29,338 bases of DNA from Candidatus Bathyarchaeota archaeon. GTDB taxonomy: Archaea; Thermoproteota; Bathyarchaeia; TCS64. The stretch's first letter is position 1. Each line of letters opens with the position of its first letter. The notes under the pieces were generated by a model that was not told the origin of the DNA, made no database searches, and was given only the letters and a program-made list of their open reading frames with translations. Made by a program: the position numbers and the translations under genes. Of this stretch, positions 21,862-29,058 are shown piece after piece. The stretch spans positions 1-29,338 of the forward strand of contig DAOVEE010000001.1 in NCBI GenBank assembly GCA_030669135.1, written 5' to 3'.

Positions 21862-23334
21862 TTACGGAGTCAACACGTTCTTGTCTGTGGAGCTAGCCTT
21901 GGTGCCCGTAGCGTCTTCGCCAGAAGGCGTGGTCGGGTCCGTTGAACTCGGTTCCAGCTGCGTCTGGGTGCTGTTGAGCAGCCTCTGCCTCAACCGATCT
22001 AGGAGACTGCTGTGGCTCCGAAGCTGGTACTTGACCGACGGGCTGAGTGTAGAAGTGGTACTCGTTCTGTTCCTCCACGCCTCTAACCATGCATGAGCCC
22101 TATCCATGTCGCTGAGGGTGTTCCGAGTCTCCTCGTCCTGTATCGTGGAGACCGCCGTCTCTATGTCGTCGCTGAGCTCCTGAATCTCGTCCATGTCAAC
22201 CTGCCCGGCCTGCAGCGTCTCTTTGAGCCGCTGGAGCTTCTGCTCGGTATCCGTCAACGATCCAAGGGCCTGGGTTTTATCTTGGTCTGTGATGGTGTTC
22301 TGGTACTGGTTCAGGGTCTGGCGCATCTCCTCCACCCGGCTCTCCATGTTTTCCCTGTACCTTGAAGCCAGCCTCGTCTTGACCTGCTGGGAGAGCTGCT
22401 CGATCCTCGCCCTAACTCTGTTCATTGCTTCGACTGCGGCCTTCAGCGCCCGCTGACTCCCTTCACGGTCGCCTTTGCTGTGCTTCGCCTCAGCCTCATC
22501 TATCAGGCTCCCTATGTTATCTAGGGCTCCGTCTAGAGCTGTCGTGTCGTAACCGTTATCTGCCAGCCGCTTGGACAAGTTCCTATGGTTTTCGAGGGCT
22601 TCTCTGGCTCTCCGGATCTCAGGCGATGGCCGTGTGTCTGCCTCAGGCGGCTGGGGCTCAGTCACCGCCTTGAAGGCTCTCTGGAACATGGTCTGAGCTC
22701 TCCGCGCCTCAGCCAGCGCCGCCGCGTACTGGCCGTCCTCGAAGTATCTGCGAGCCTCTTGAAGCGCCTCCTGCGCCTCACGGTAACCGTTGAGCACAGC
22801 CATGGGCACGGCTTCGCCTTCTTCCTCAAGCTCCGCCATGTAAGCCTCGAGGGCCTGCTTTGTACGGATTATACTCTGGATCATGTTCTGAAGCCTCTCC
22901 CTCTGACTCATTGACGAGACGAGAACCCTCGAGGATGACACCACGCTGTCTCCTATCCTGATCTGGACTGTGTAAACGTCAGGGGCCAAGTCCCCGGGTA
23001 ATGTTACGTTCAAGCTGTACGACCCCGTCGCTGGGGCAGTGAAGTTGTAGGAGAAGGCGTCCCCGTTTGACGCTGTGAACTCCACGACCACCAAGGCCCC
23101 GGGGCTGGCTGTGCCTCTGACCGTGTACATGCCGCCGGGCCGCGCGTATACGCTCGGCTGACTGGCTGTCAGCGTGGGCTGGCTGTATGCGGGTAGGAGC
23201 GTGGACGCCGCGACTATTATCAGCATCATCGCGGTGGCTGCCTTGACTCTTTTCATCCTGTCTACCTGTATCCGTGCGGCGATATTATAGGAACCCGAAG
23301 GAATGAGGCGGAACAGGTGTTTCAAGCCACTCAT
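21862..23334 (-). CDS. Exported protein: Ig-like domain plus long helical repeats
   Basis: This 490-residue protein is exported. ATG 23334 has a strong AGGAGGT site seven bases upstream and forms an ATGA overlap with the preceding gene, but it puts 26 residues before a good signal peptide (KRVKAATAMMLIIVAASTLL); the internal ATG 23256 would start directly at the signal. After cleavage come a beta-sandwich Ig-like region (about residues 52-145), a long helical region (about 145-440) with repeats such as YFEDGQYAAALAEARRAQ, coiled-coil-like heptads, and a Ser/Thr/Pro-rich tail with no C-terminal TM anchor. It is co-transcribed with the receptor upstream. No named family was recognised; a secreted surface protein is the safest reading. 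Confidence 0.7.
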   Translation of the reverse strand: MSGLKHLFRLIPSGSYNIAARIQVDRMKRVKAATAMMLIIVAASTLLPAYSQPTLTASQPSVYARPGGMYTVRGTASPGALVVVEFTASNGDAFSYNFTAPATGSYSLNVTLPGDLAPDVYTVQIRIGDSVVSSSRVLVSSMSQRERLQNMIQSIIRTKQALEAYMAELEEEGEAVPMAVLNGYREAQEALQEARRYFEDGQYAAALAEARRAQTMFQRAFKAVTEPQPPEADTRPSPEIRRAREALENHRNLSKRLADNGYDTTALDGALDNIGSLIDEAEAKHSKGDREGSQRALKAAVEAMNRVRARIEQLSQQVKTRLASRYRENMESRVEEMRQTLNQYQNTITDQDKTQALGSLTDTEQKLQRLKETLQAGQVDMDEIQELSDDIETAVSTIQDEETRNTLSDMDRAHAWLEAWRNRTSTTSTLSPSVKYQLRSHSSLLDRLRQRLLNSTQTQLEPSSTDPTTPSGEDATGTKASSTDKNVLTP

Positions 23335-24593
23335 CTACGGTACCTCCTGTGGATGCTCACGAGGCTCTGGCCTCCTACCTTTCTCTCCTCTATTATGTCC
23401 AGCCCCTCGAGGCGGCGCTGCATTCTCCAGGCGCTGGTCCGCGGGATGTCGAACCTCTCCCGTATCTCGTTGGAGAACAGCTCGCCCCCGGACTCCGCGA
23501 TGAACCTTATTACCTCCCTGTCGTCCATCCTCAGAGTCGGGTGATCCCGGAAGATGGCGTCGAGGTCTACTTCCATTAACTTGGGCTCGGGTGGTTTGCC
23601 CGGTTTCTTGGATAGTCGAACATAGAGAACCGCCCCGAAGACGAGCACGGCCGCAGCCAGCATGTAGCTGGTGAGGCTCTGGGGCTTCACGGCGTTCAAC
23701 GCCGTAATCTGGCTCTGGTAGGCATAATCGTAAGCTGACTCGTAGTCCCCGGTCTCGTAGGCGGTGTCAGCCTGGGCCAGCAGCTGCTCAGCGACGTCTA
23801 CGCCCTTCGTCCTTCCCTCCGACTCTGCCTCCGAGATGGCGAGGCTCGCCGCCTCCATCAGGTCATGGGCCTGCGAGGCGTCGGCTGTGGCCTCGTCGGC
23901 GGCGTCTTTCGCCTGCGTCGCCAGCTGGATCGCTGTCGGGTAGTCAGCCAGATCGAAGGCTTCGGTGGCCTGCTGGAGGAGGTCAAGCGCCTCCGAGACT
24001 ATTATCCCCCCGTCCATTATCTCCTGTATGTGCCGCTCGGCGTCGGCGATGGCCTCCTCCGCCTTGCCTCTGGCGTCGAAGACGCTGGTTATGTAGGAGA
24101 CGAATATGTCTCCTGGGAGCATACTGACGTAGGGCCTGTCTTCATTTGTGCCTATCTCGACGGGTACTTCGCTCAGGTTAATTATGGTGGAGCCCTGCGG
24201 GAGCGTTATGCTGGTGGTTATGGTGGACGTCACGTTGACTGTCCAGATCGCCCCCGTCTTGCTGGTGAGGGAGGAGGTTAGGTAGGTGACCACGACGCCC
24301 GTAGACCCAAGCGTGTCGACTGATACCCCCTCGTCCGTGACCGAGGCGTCGAGGGGTAGGCCGTCCTGGTCGACGACGAGCAGGCTCTCGTACGGGAACC
24401 CCGGTAACTCAACTTCTATACGCACTAGGGACGGGTCTGTCTCTGCCTCGTAGTCGACCTGCACCACGCCGTCGTTGTAGACAAGCAGGGACAGCGACTT
24501 GGAGGCGTAGTCCTGGGCTTGGACCGCCGGTACGAGCAGCAGTGCCAGCGTCGACAGGAGCAAGGCTGCCTTTAGCTTCATGTACGCTTCCAC
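23331..24593 (-). CDS. Membrane-anchored winged-helix regulator with extracellular sensor
   Basis: This 420-residue protein has a signal peptide (about residues 5-27), an extracellular beta-rich domain (about 28-165), a helical region (about 172-300) with the same AYETGDYESAYDYAYQS type of repeat as its partner, one TM helix at about 306-326 (SYMLAAAVLVFGAVLYVRL), a Lys/Pro-rich juxtamembrane linker, and a cytoplasmic winged helix at about 358-418 (RFIAESGG, SNEIRERFDIPRTSAWRMQRRLEGLDII). The layout fits the archaeal one-TM receptor-HTH architecture known from haloarchaeal DUF7343/DUF7345 proteins. It likely senses an outside signal and binds DNA directly. ATG 24593 or 24581 are possible starts. 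It overlaps the exported partner by ATGA. Confidence 0.82.
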   Translation of the reverse strand: MEAYMKLKAALLLSTLALLLVPAVQAQDYASKSLSLLVYNDGVVQVDYEAETDPSLVRIEVELPGFPYESLLVVDQDGLPLDASVTDEGVSVDTLGSTGVVVTYLTSSLTSKTGAIWTVNVTSTITTSITLPQGSTIINLSEVPVEIGTNEDRPYVSMLPGDIFVSYITSVFDARGKAEEAIADAERHIQEIMDGGIIVSEALDLLQQATEAFDLADYPTAIQLATQAKDAADEATADASQAHDLMEAASLAISEAESEGRTKGVDVAEQLLAQADTAYETGDYESAYDYAYQSQITALNAVKPQSLTSYMLAAAVLVFGAVLYVRLSKKPGKPPEPKLMEVDLDAIFRDHPTLRMDDREVIRFIAESGGELFSNEIRERFDIPRTSAWRMQRRLEGLDIIEERKVGGQSLVSIHRRYRR

Positions 24594-24767
24594 CGGTTAC
24601 CGGAAACTAGAATACTTGACCGCAAGCGGTATTAAGAGGTTATCGAACACGGAACCGTTTAAACCTCATTAGTTTTGATGTTCGAAGTAAAATTTCAGAG
24701 ACAGTTGCCCATGTAACGGCGCATTGAACGCCGCAGAAACCTCTCTACGGAACCTACATGAAGATGA
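24594..24767. other. Promoter region of the receptor gene and spacer
   Basis: No gene is seen. On the minus strand a TATA-like AAGTATTC (24609-24616) and CTTAATACC (24628-24636) lie upstream of the receptor start. A small hairpin CGGCG-N7-CGCCG is at about 24717-24733. Confidence 0.3.
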
Positions 24768-24986
24768 TTAGGAAAAGAAGGTGAACCTCTCTTTCTTCGC
24801 CTTACAGATGGGACACCTCTCAGGAGGCTCACCCTCCACGGCGTAGCCACAGACGTCACAGACCCCTACCTGCCCCAGGTCAAGGTCTTTCTCGTTTTAT
24901 ACAGCTTCCAAAGCCCGCTCGTAGAAAGCGGCGTGGGTCTTCTCGGAGTATCTTAAGTCGGGGGAGATCGACGTCGCAGCCGCCAT
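24768..24986 (-). pseudogene. Rubrerythrin, C-terminal remnant with an internal stop
   Basis: Reading leftwards from about 24960 the frame gives SEKTHAAFYERALEAV, then an in-frame TAA at 24897-24899, then NEKDLDLGQVGVCDVC and GYAVEGEPPERCPICK ending at TAA 24768. SEKTHAaFY is the last metal-binding helix of the rubrerythrin diiron domain, and the two CxxC pairs form the rubredoxin-like iron site. Rubrerythrin reduces peroxide in anaerobes. The first two-thirds of the diiron domain are missing and the stop splits what remains, so the gene is dead. The upstream boundary is near 24950-24970, where a plus-strand fragment of another gene begins. ATG 24986 is the last start in frame but the residues there do not match rubrerythrin. 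Confidence 0.8.
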
Positions 24987-25101
24987 GGGCACGGCCTGCG
25001 CCTCAGCAATCGTTAAGACCGTCGGCCCTGACGTGAACATAGACAAGCACGAGCTCCATGAGAGAGCCGAAGATGTCAGGGAGCGTATTAAACGAGTTTA
25101 A
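24960..25101 (+). pseudogene. C-terminal gene fragment, possibly PAC2-family
   Basis: A plus-strand frame reads GEIDVAAAMGTACASAIVK, then VGPDVNIDKHELHERA and a basic helix to TAA 25099-25101. It looks like a real protein tail. The pattern (D-x-AA hydrophobic helix, a short I-D link, a final charged helix with ELxERAE) is that of the C-terminal end of proteasome-assembly-chaperone (PAC2, COG2047) proteins; this match is weak and could be wrong. The 5' part of the gene is missing: going upstream, the frame runs into antisense of the rubrerythrin remnant and meets TAG. The fragment ends seven bases from the next, convergent gene. Confidence 0.4.
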
Positions 25102-25108
25102 AAGGGTG

Positions 25109-25471
25109 CTAGCTGAGCCTGCGCCGTGCAAGCCAGTAGACGGAGAACGCCACACCCAAGTCTAGGACCCACCACTTGTACAAGTCTAAGAAACTAACCA
25201 CTCCACGGTCTCCCAGTATTATAGGGCCATCTGGTTCACCTGTAAGCTCCTCAGTCGCCTCCTCCCCTAAGCCAAACATGGGAGCTTCGTTGGTGGCGTT
25301 CAGGCTTTCTACGATGTCCCCCGGGCTCCTTTCGATGCCCGCCTCTTCGGAGCCGGCGAGCATCAACGGAGGTGGAGCCACGTATCTCTCGACCTGCCCA
25401 GGCACGGCTGAGATCAGCAGGTAACCAACCGTCACCGCAAGCACCGTATAGACCGTGACCCGGCTATTCAT
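25109..25471 (-). CDS. Small two-TM membrane protein next to an HTH regulator
   Basis: This 120-residue protein has an N-terminal hydrophobic helix (about residues 6-24), an acidic outside domain of about 65 residues rich in Glu, Pro and Gly, and a C-terminal TM at about 96-116 ending in the basic tail ARRRLS. The charge distribution puts the central region outside the cell. ATG 25471 has a GGAGGG ribosome-binding site, so it is probably translated from the message that begins at the upstream membrane HTH gene, 90 bases away. No family was recognised. It may be a partner or a target of that regulator. Confidence 0.65.
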   Translation of the reverse strand: MNSRVTVYTVLAVTVGYLLISAVPGQVERYVAPPPLMLAGSEEAGIERSPGDIVESLNATNEAPMFGLGEEATEELTGEPDGPIILGDRGVVSFLDLYKWWVLDLGVAFSVYWLARRRLS

Positions 25472-25541
25472 CGTTGTACCCTCCGTGCTCGTGTGACTTA
25501 ATGCTAGAGATTAGAACAGCCGAGGAGCCTGTATCGTGGGG

Positions 25542-25561
25542 GTGTTCTGTATTTAGAACAC
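25542..25561. promoter_or_regulatory. Inverted repeat between membrane HTH gene and its partner
   Basis: GTGTTCT, a six-base spacer (GTATTT) and AGAACAC form a perfect 7+7 inverted repeat directly beside the HTH stop codon. A further TTAGAACA occurs at 25511-25518. The repeat could be an operator for the HTH protein or a weak hairpin ending its message; there is no T-tract on the minus strand, which favours the operator. Confidence 0.45.
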
Positions 25562-26002
25562 TCATCTTGGGCGGTCCCTCCAGATCCGGTAGGTCTCGTA
25601 CCACAGGATCGCGGTGGGCACCACGCCCATCACCAGGGTCGTTATTGCGTCCCTCGACGGGTAGAACGGTTGCTGGACGAGGTACGTGACAAGCATCGTG
25701 GTCATGAGCACCGCGTAGAAGAGGTATCTGGGCAGCATCACCCCTCCGAGGGTCACGAACTGTCGTAGAACCCCCACCTTCACCTCCTTGACGAGCTTGT
25801 AGTCGCCGTAGACGTTCTCAACCAGACCGAGGTCCATGAGCTTGTTCAGGTGGTAGCTGCTGACGCTGGGGCTGCTGAACCCTAGCTCCCTCTGCACCTC
25901 CCGGACGCCCACCGGCTCGTTGGGGTTCTTGATTATGTGCATGTAGACCAAGAGGGTCTTCCCTTTGAGCTCCGACTCTATCACCGCGTCTTCGCTTGCC
26001 AA
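25562..26002 (-). CDS. Membrane-tethered winged-helix regulator (two TM)
   Basis: This 146-residue protein has an ArsR/MarR-like winged helix in residues of about 10-73 (KGKTLLVYMHIIKNPNEPVG, VREVQRELGFSSPSVSSYHLNKLMDLGLV and a wing before KLVKEV), followed by two TM segments at about 84-107 and 117-137 and a basic tail WRDRPR. The first half lacks a signal peptide, so the HTH is cytoplasmic, with the hairpin of TMs as anchor. It differs from the 23331-24593 receptor, which puts the HTH at the C-terminus. The start is TTG 26002, with a minus-strand TATA-like TAGATACC about 24-31 bases upstream. Archaeal HTH proteins with TM pairs are known, mostly uncharacterised. Confidence 0.82.
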   Translation of the reverse strand: MASEDAVIESELKGKTLLVYMHIIKNPNEPVGVREVQRELGFSSPSVSSYHLNKLMDLGLVENVYGDYKLVKEVKVGVLRQFVTLGGVMLPRYLFYAVLMTTMLVTYLVQQPFYPSRDAITTLVMGVVPTAILWYETYRIWRDRPR

Positions 26003-26040
26003 GGCAGTTACATCCCCTGAGTTGGTATCTAATCCGTTGT

Positions 26041-26886
26041 TCAGTCTTTAAACGTATTCAGAAGCGCCAGCGTAGCGTGGATAGCCTCCTCCGTCCTGAC
26101 GGTCTCGGTTCCTTGGCCGGGTACCGTGTTGAATATGAACCTGAAGCATTCCTCCGCCCTCTTACGCTCCCTACCTATAATCTCGTATACGCCGTCCCTG
26201 TTAGACCCGAAGGCGACGAGTGTGCGCCTGCTCTCAGCCCAATGAGAGCTTATCTTCGGTGCAACTATGTTGAACTCGTCGCCCTTCCTCGAGGTCGCGA
26301 TGGTCAGGTCCCACTCGGGGCTCAGCGCTAGCTCGCACAGTTTAAACTTGCTGCCCCGGAGGTTGTATCCCCAGTACTCGCTCAGCCTGCTCTTCTTGGC
26401 TGATCTTCCCTTGAGGTTTGGCTCCTTCTCAACGACCCGTACGGTCACCCGGCTTCCTCTGCTCGGGGCCCGCCCCTTTACCTCCATGAACTTGTCCAGC
26501 CCGACGTCCACCATGTAGCCGCCGTCGATTATGTTGATGACCACCCCTTCACGGACCTCCCCTACCTCTACGTTCTCCACACGGTCCTCGAGGGGGTGGT
26601 GGGGGGTCCGCAGCGGCGGCAGCGTCCCGACGTACCTGAGCTCGGGCCGCTTCTTGAAGAGGTACTTCCTGAGGTACTGGGGCGTCTCCATGTACCCCAG
26701 TATGTACTTCATGAGGGTGCTCTCGTCAGGCTGGTCGGGGTACACGACGATCTCCTCTACCCTGTAGATTGCTGCGGCGCGTCCAACATGGCCCAGCGCC
26801 TCGGTCTTCTCCCTGAGGCGCCTGTGCTCGGAGACCATCGAGGCCGGTATGGCTATCGAAAGCCTGTTTCTTCTCCTATCCACCAA
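26041..26886 (-). CDS. SPOUT RNA methyltransferase (COG2106/PF02598 type)
   Basis: This 281-residue protein fits the archaeal PF02598 family: RLSIAIPASMVSEHRRLREKT at the start, AAIYRVEEIVVYPD, the insert MKYILGYMETPQYLRKYLF, an OB-like segment VREGVVINIIDGGYMVDVG, and the AdoMet-knot end NTVPGQGTETVRTEEAIHATL and ALLN. The family folds as a SPOUT trefoil knot with an inserted OB domain and is predicted to methylate RNA, possibly rRNA. In many archaea it is beside the rpl3 operon, but here it follows an RNase H-like gene by four bases. Start is GTG/ATG at 26886. Intact length and motifs suggest a working enzyme. Confidence 0.9.
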   Translation of the reverse strand: MVDRRRNRLSIAIPASMVSEHRRLREKTEALGHVGRAAAIYRVEEIVVYPDQPDESTLMKYILGYMETPQYLRKYLFKKRPELRYVGTLPPLRTPHHPLEDRVENVEVGEVREGVVINIIDGGYMVDVGLDKFMEVKGRAPSRGSRVTVRVVEKEPNLKGRSAKKSRLSEYWGYNLRGSKFKLCELALSPEWDLTIATSRKGDEFNIVAPKISSHWAESRRTLVAFGSNRDGVYEIIGRERKRAEECFRFIFNTVPGQGTETVRTEEAIHATLALLNTFKD

Positions 26887-26890
26887 GTCT

Positions 26891-27382
26891 TCACCGCTCC
26901 CTGTGCTTGGACCAGCTCCTCCAGCCGGTCTTCACGAAGCTTTCCCTATGCTCCAAGTCCTCATGCACCCACTCCAGAAAACCGTCGAAGCTCCTCATAT
27001 CGGCGACCTCCATGTGGCTTCCGACTCCGAGCCTGACGAGGCTCTCGACGAAGGTCTTCTCCGCCAGCTCCTGTGTCGCCCCTGTTATCTTAACCTCCTT
27101 AACCTTGTAGCCCAGCTTCATGAGGGTCTCTTTAGCCGAGGAGAAAACGTATCCCGTGCATATGTGGAGGGGCTCACCCTGCTCGATGCCTAGCTCTTCT
27201 ATGCCTTCGAGTATTATCTGGGTCACGGCGCGGAGATACTCCTTGTACTTGAACTCGGGCGCCCTGAAGAACTCGAGGGGTATCTCCCCGACGTGAGACT
27301 CACCTGTCTCGACGCGCCTCATCACTATGACGACTCCTCCGATGAGGTCACCCCAGCCCGAGTCATCCACCTCGACTACCAT
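26891..27382 (-). CDS. Conserved archaeal protein, RNase H-like fold candidate
   Basis: About 163 residues from ATG 27382. It opens VVEVDDSGWGDLIGGVVIV, has a helix KYKEYLRAVTQIILEGIEEL, GEPLHICTGYVFSSAKETLMKLGY, and KITGATQELAEKTFVESLVRLG. The initial D-D-S-G-x-G-D-x-x-G-G on a strand recalls the RNase HII start (DEAGRG-x-x-GP) and suggests an RNase H-like fold with an acidic site; this is inference and the family is unnamed. The longer frame back to 27430 includes the TATA box at 27409-27415, so I chose the ATG that lies about 27-33 bases below it. It ends four bases before the SPOUT methyltransferase gene, so the two are one operon. Confidence 0.75.
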   Translation of the reverse strand: MVVEVDDSGWGDLIGGVVIVMRRVETGESHVGEIPLEFFRAPEFKYKEYLRAVTQIILEGIEELGIEQGEPLHICTGYVFSSAKETLMKLGYKVKEVKITGATQELAEKTFVESLVRLGVGSHMEVADMRSFDGFLEWVHEDLEHRESFVKTGWRSWSKHRER

Positions 27383-27408
27383 TATGGACGATAGAAGGTG
27401 ATCTATGG

Positions 27409-27415
27409 ATAAATA
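27409..27415 (-). promoter_or_regulatory. TATA box of the RNase H-like/SPOUT operon
   Basis: Minus-strand CTATTTATCC lies 27-33 bases upstream of ATG 27382. This argues for the later start and a nearly leaderless message. Confidence 0.5.
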
Positions 27416-27488
27416 GGTTGATGTGTCCACCCAGCGGACACGTTTCTCTAAAGGAGTAATTGATGGAGGTACCTGGTTCTTCGTGTAC

Positions 27489-28547
27489 CTAGGGTTTCTT
27501 CAGGGCGTCTATCGAGTCGGTCGTGCTTGGGTCTTGCCCATACAGCATACCGAGGTACGCCGACGCAAAGTCCCCGATATACAGCGCCGAGATCATCCGG
27601 GCCAGCCTTCCCTCGCCCATCGCCTCGACCTCCACCACCCTACCGAACCTCTCCGCTACCAGCTCGTTGAACCTATCGATTTTCGTCGACGCGGCTTCCG
27701 CCTCCACCGGGTCTCTGATTATCACTGCGCACACCTTCTCCAGCAGCTCCGGGGGAGCCTCACGCGCCATGACGCTGTTGTGGAAAGCCTCCGGGAAGAA
27801 CCCGGCGGAAGCCGGGCTCTTGCTGTTCTCGTTGAGCTGGGTGCTGTACCTGTAGGCCACGCCCTCAAGGAGGCTGGAACCGTAGACGTAGGGCGTGTAG
27901 CCCCTGATGCTCTCTGCCAGGGTCTTACCGGGGTTCGAGTCAGTTGGGGTCCCCGGACCCATCTCCTCGCTGAGGCTCTTGGCGACCTCGATTGCCTCCT
28001 CGACCTCGCCCCACGTCTCGTCACCGATAAGACCTAAATTCCTAGTAACCGCCGCGAGCCCGAAGAACTGGAACGCTATCGCCGCCCTCGGCTTGTAGCC
28101 CTTGGGGAACCTTAGGCGCGGGATCTTTCTCAGGGAGGCGCTCTGGCTTAGCTTACCGCCTGAACAGAAACAGATCAAGGGGCACCCAATCTCCACGGCC
28201 TGATGGTACTGGCTCAGGGTCTCTTCCGTGTCCCCTGAGTAGCTCACGGCGTAGACCAGGGTGCCCTCGTCGACCCACGCGGGTAGGCGGCTCCCACGTG
28301 AGATAAATAGGGGAGTCTTGGAGACGTCCCTAAGCCAGTCTCTGAGCAGGATGCCGCCGACGGCTGATCCGCCCATCCCGGCGACCGCTAGGGTTTTAAT
28401 CTTCTTCTTCTGTATTCCGCCGAGCTCCAGCTTCTCCGCGTCTCGTATTGCCTTCCTAGCGCTTGACGGGAAACGGGTCAAGACCGACAGCATGTCGCCA
28501 CCGTCGTGGCTTTTCAGGTACTCCGGGTCGTCGAGGAGATGCTTCAT
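27489..28547 (-). CDS. Bifunctional phosphoglucose/phosphomannose isomerase
   Basis: About 352 residues from ATG 28547. It carries the SIS-domain pair of the crenarchaeal PGI/PMI family: AVAGMGGSAVGG (phosphate loop), VYAVSYSGDTEET, a second SIS domain with VYGSSLLEGVAYRYSTQLNENSK containing the catalytic Glu, and an AFHNSVMA segment with the active-site His. It interconverts glucose-6-P and fructose-6-P, and also mannose-6-P. A TATA box lies 24-29 bases before the ATG; the longer frame to 28571 would run through it, so I chose 28547. Confidence 0.92.
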   Translation of the reverse strand: MKHLLDDPEYLKSHDGGDMLSVLTRFPSSARKAIRDAEKLELGGIQKKKIKTLAVAGMGGSAVGGILLRDWLRDVSKTPLFISRGSRLPAWVDEGTLVYAVSYSGDTEETLSQYHQAVEIGCPLICFCSGGKLSQSASLRKIPRLRFPKGYKPRAAIAFQFFGLAAVTRNLGLIGDETWGEVEEAIEVAKSLSEEMGPGTPTDSNPGKTLAESIRGYTPYVYGSSLLEGVAYRYSTQLNENSKSPASAGFFPEAFHNSVMAREAPPELLEKVCAVIIRDPVEAEAASTKIDRFNELVAERFGRVVEVEAMGEGRLARMISALYIGDFASAYLGMLYGQDPSTTDSIDALKKP

Positions 28548-28570
28548 ACCCTTAACTTGAAGAGGTAACA

Positions 28571-28576
28571 ATAAAA
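28571..28576 (-). promoter_or_regulatory. TATA box of the PGI/PMI gene
   Basis: Minus-strand CTTTTATTG sits 24-29 bases upstream of ATG 28547, implying a leaderless transcript. Confidence 0.5.
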
Positions 28577-28630
28577 GGTCAACGAGACCTCATGGGCTCG
28601 CTGCAATGACAAGGAAATAAGAAATGAGGG

Positions 28631-29011
28631 TTAGAGCCTCTGCCTTCTCGGGGGGTACTGTCTCCTGTACTCTCTCTCCGAGAGGTTGTTCTCCGTGTTG
28701 ACCTCTTCTATGGTCACGTTCTTCTTCTCGATGTTGCCGTATTTACCGACGTTCAGCCTTAGACTGCCTCTGAACGTCCCAGCGTAGCCGTTCTCCACCT
28801 CGACGATGTCACCGACGCCGAACCTGTCGATATTCTCGTCCCACAGCGTCAGAAGAACCGTGCCCGTTTCGTCGCCCACGAGAGCCTCAGCCACCCTGTG
28901 TAGCTGCCCGTCGCTGCTGCTGGACACCTCCCTGACGTCCCCCGTTTTCAGAATCTTGGCGACCAGATTCACCCTCCTGCTGTAGGTGGTGAGGTCCCTG
29001 ATCTTCGTCAT
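28631..29011 (-). CDS. ssb: Single-stranded DNA-binding protein, single OB fold
   Basis: About 126 residues from ATG 29011. The OB fold of the crenarchaeal/SOSS-B type is clear: VNLVAKILKTGDVREV, HRVAEALVGDETGTVLLTLWDENID, VGDIVEVENGYAGTFRGSLRLNVG and a short link. It should coat ssDNA during replication and repair. Unusually for an SSB, the C-terminal tail is basic (REYRRQYPPRRQRL) rather than the acidic tip that recruits partners in bacterial SSB; archaeal proteins vary here. A minus-strand TATA-like CTTATCT at 29036-29042 lies 25-31 bases upstream of ATG 29011, so I prefer it to TTG 29023. Confidence 0.88.
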   Translation of the reverse strand: MTKIRDLTTYSRRVNLVAKILKTGDVREVSSSSDGQLHRVAEALVGDETGTVLLTLWDENIDRFGVGDIVEVENGYAGTFRGSLRLNVGKYGNIEKKNVTIEEVNTENNLSEREYRRQYPPRRQRL

Positions 29012-29058
29012 GTAATCCGACAAGCTCTCTCAGAGAGATAAGAGGAATCTATGGTTTA

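Noticed and set aside
24717..24733. CGGCG-N7-CGCCG hairpin as a terminator
   Set aside because: Only five base pairs and no T-run after it on either strand.
27423..28037. 204-codon plus-strand frame over PGI/PMI
   Set aside because: Antisense of the isomerase gene; no start signals.
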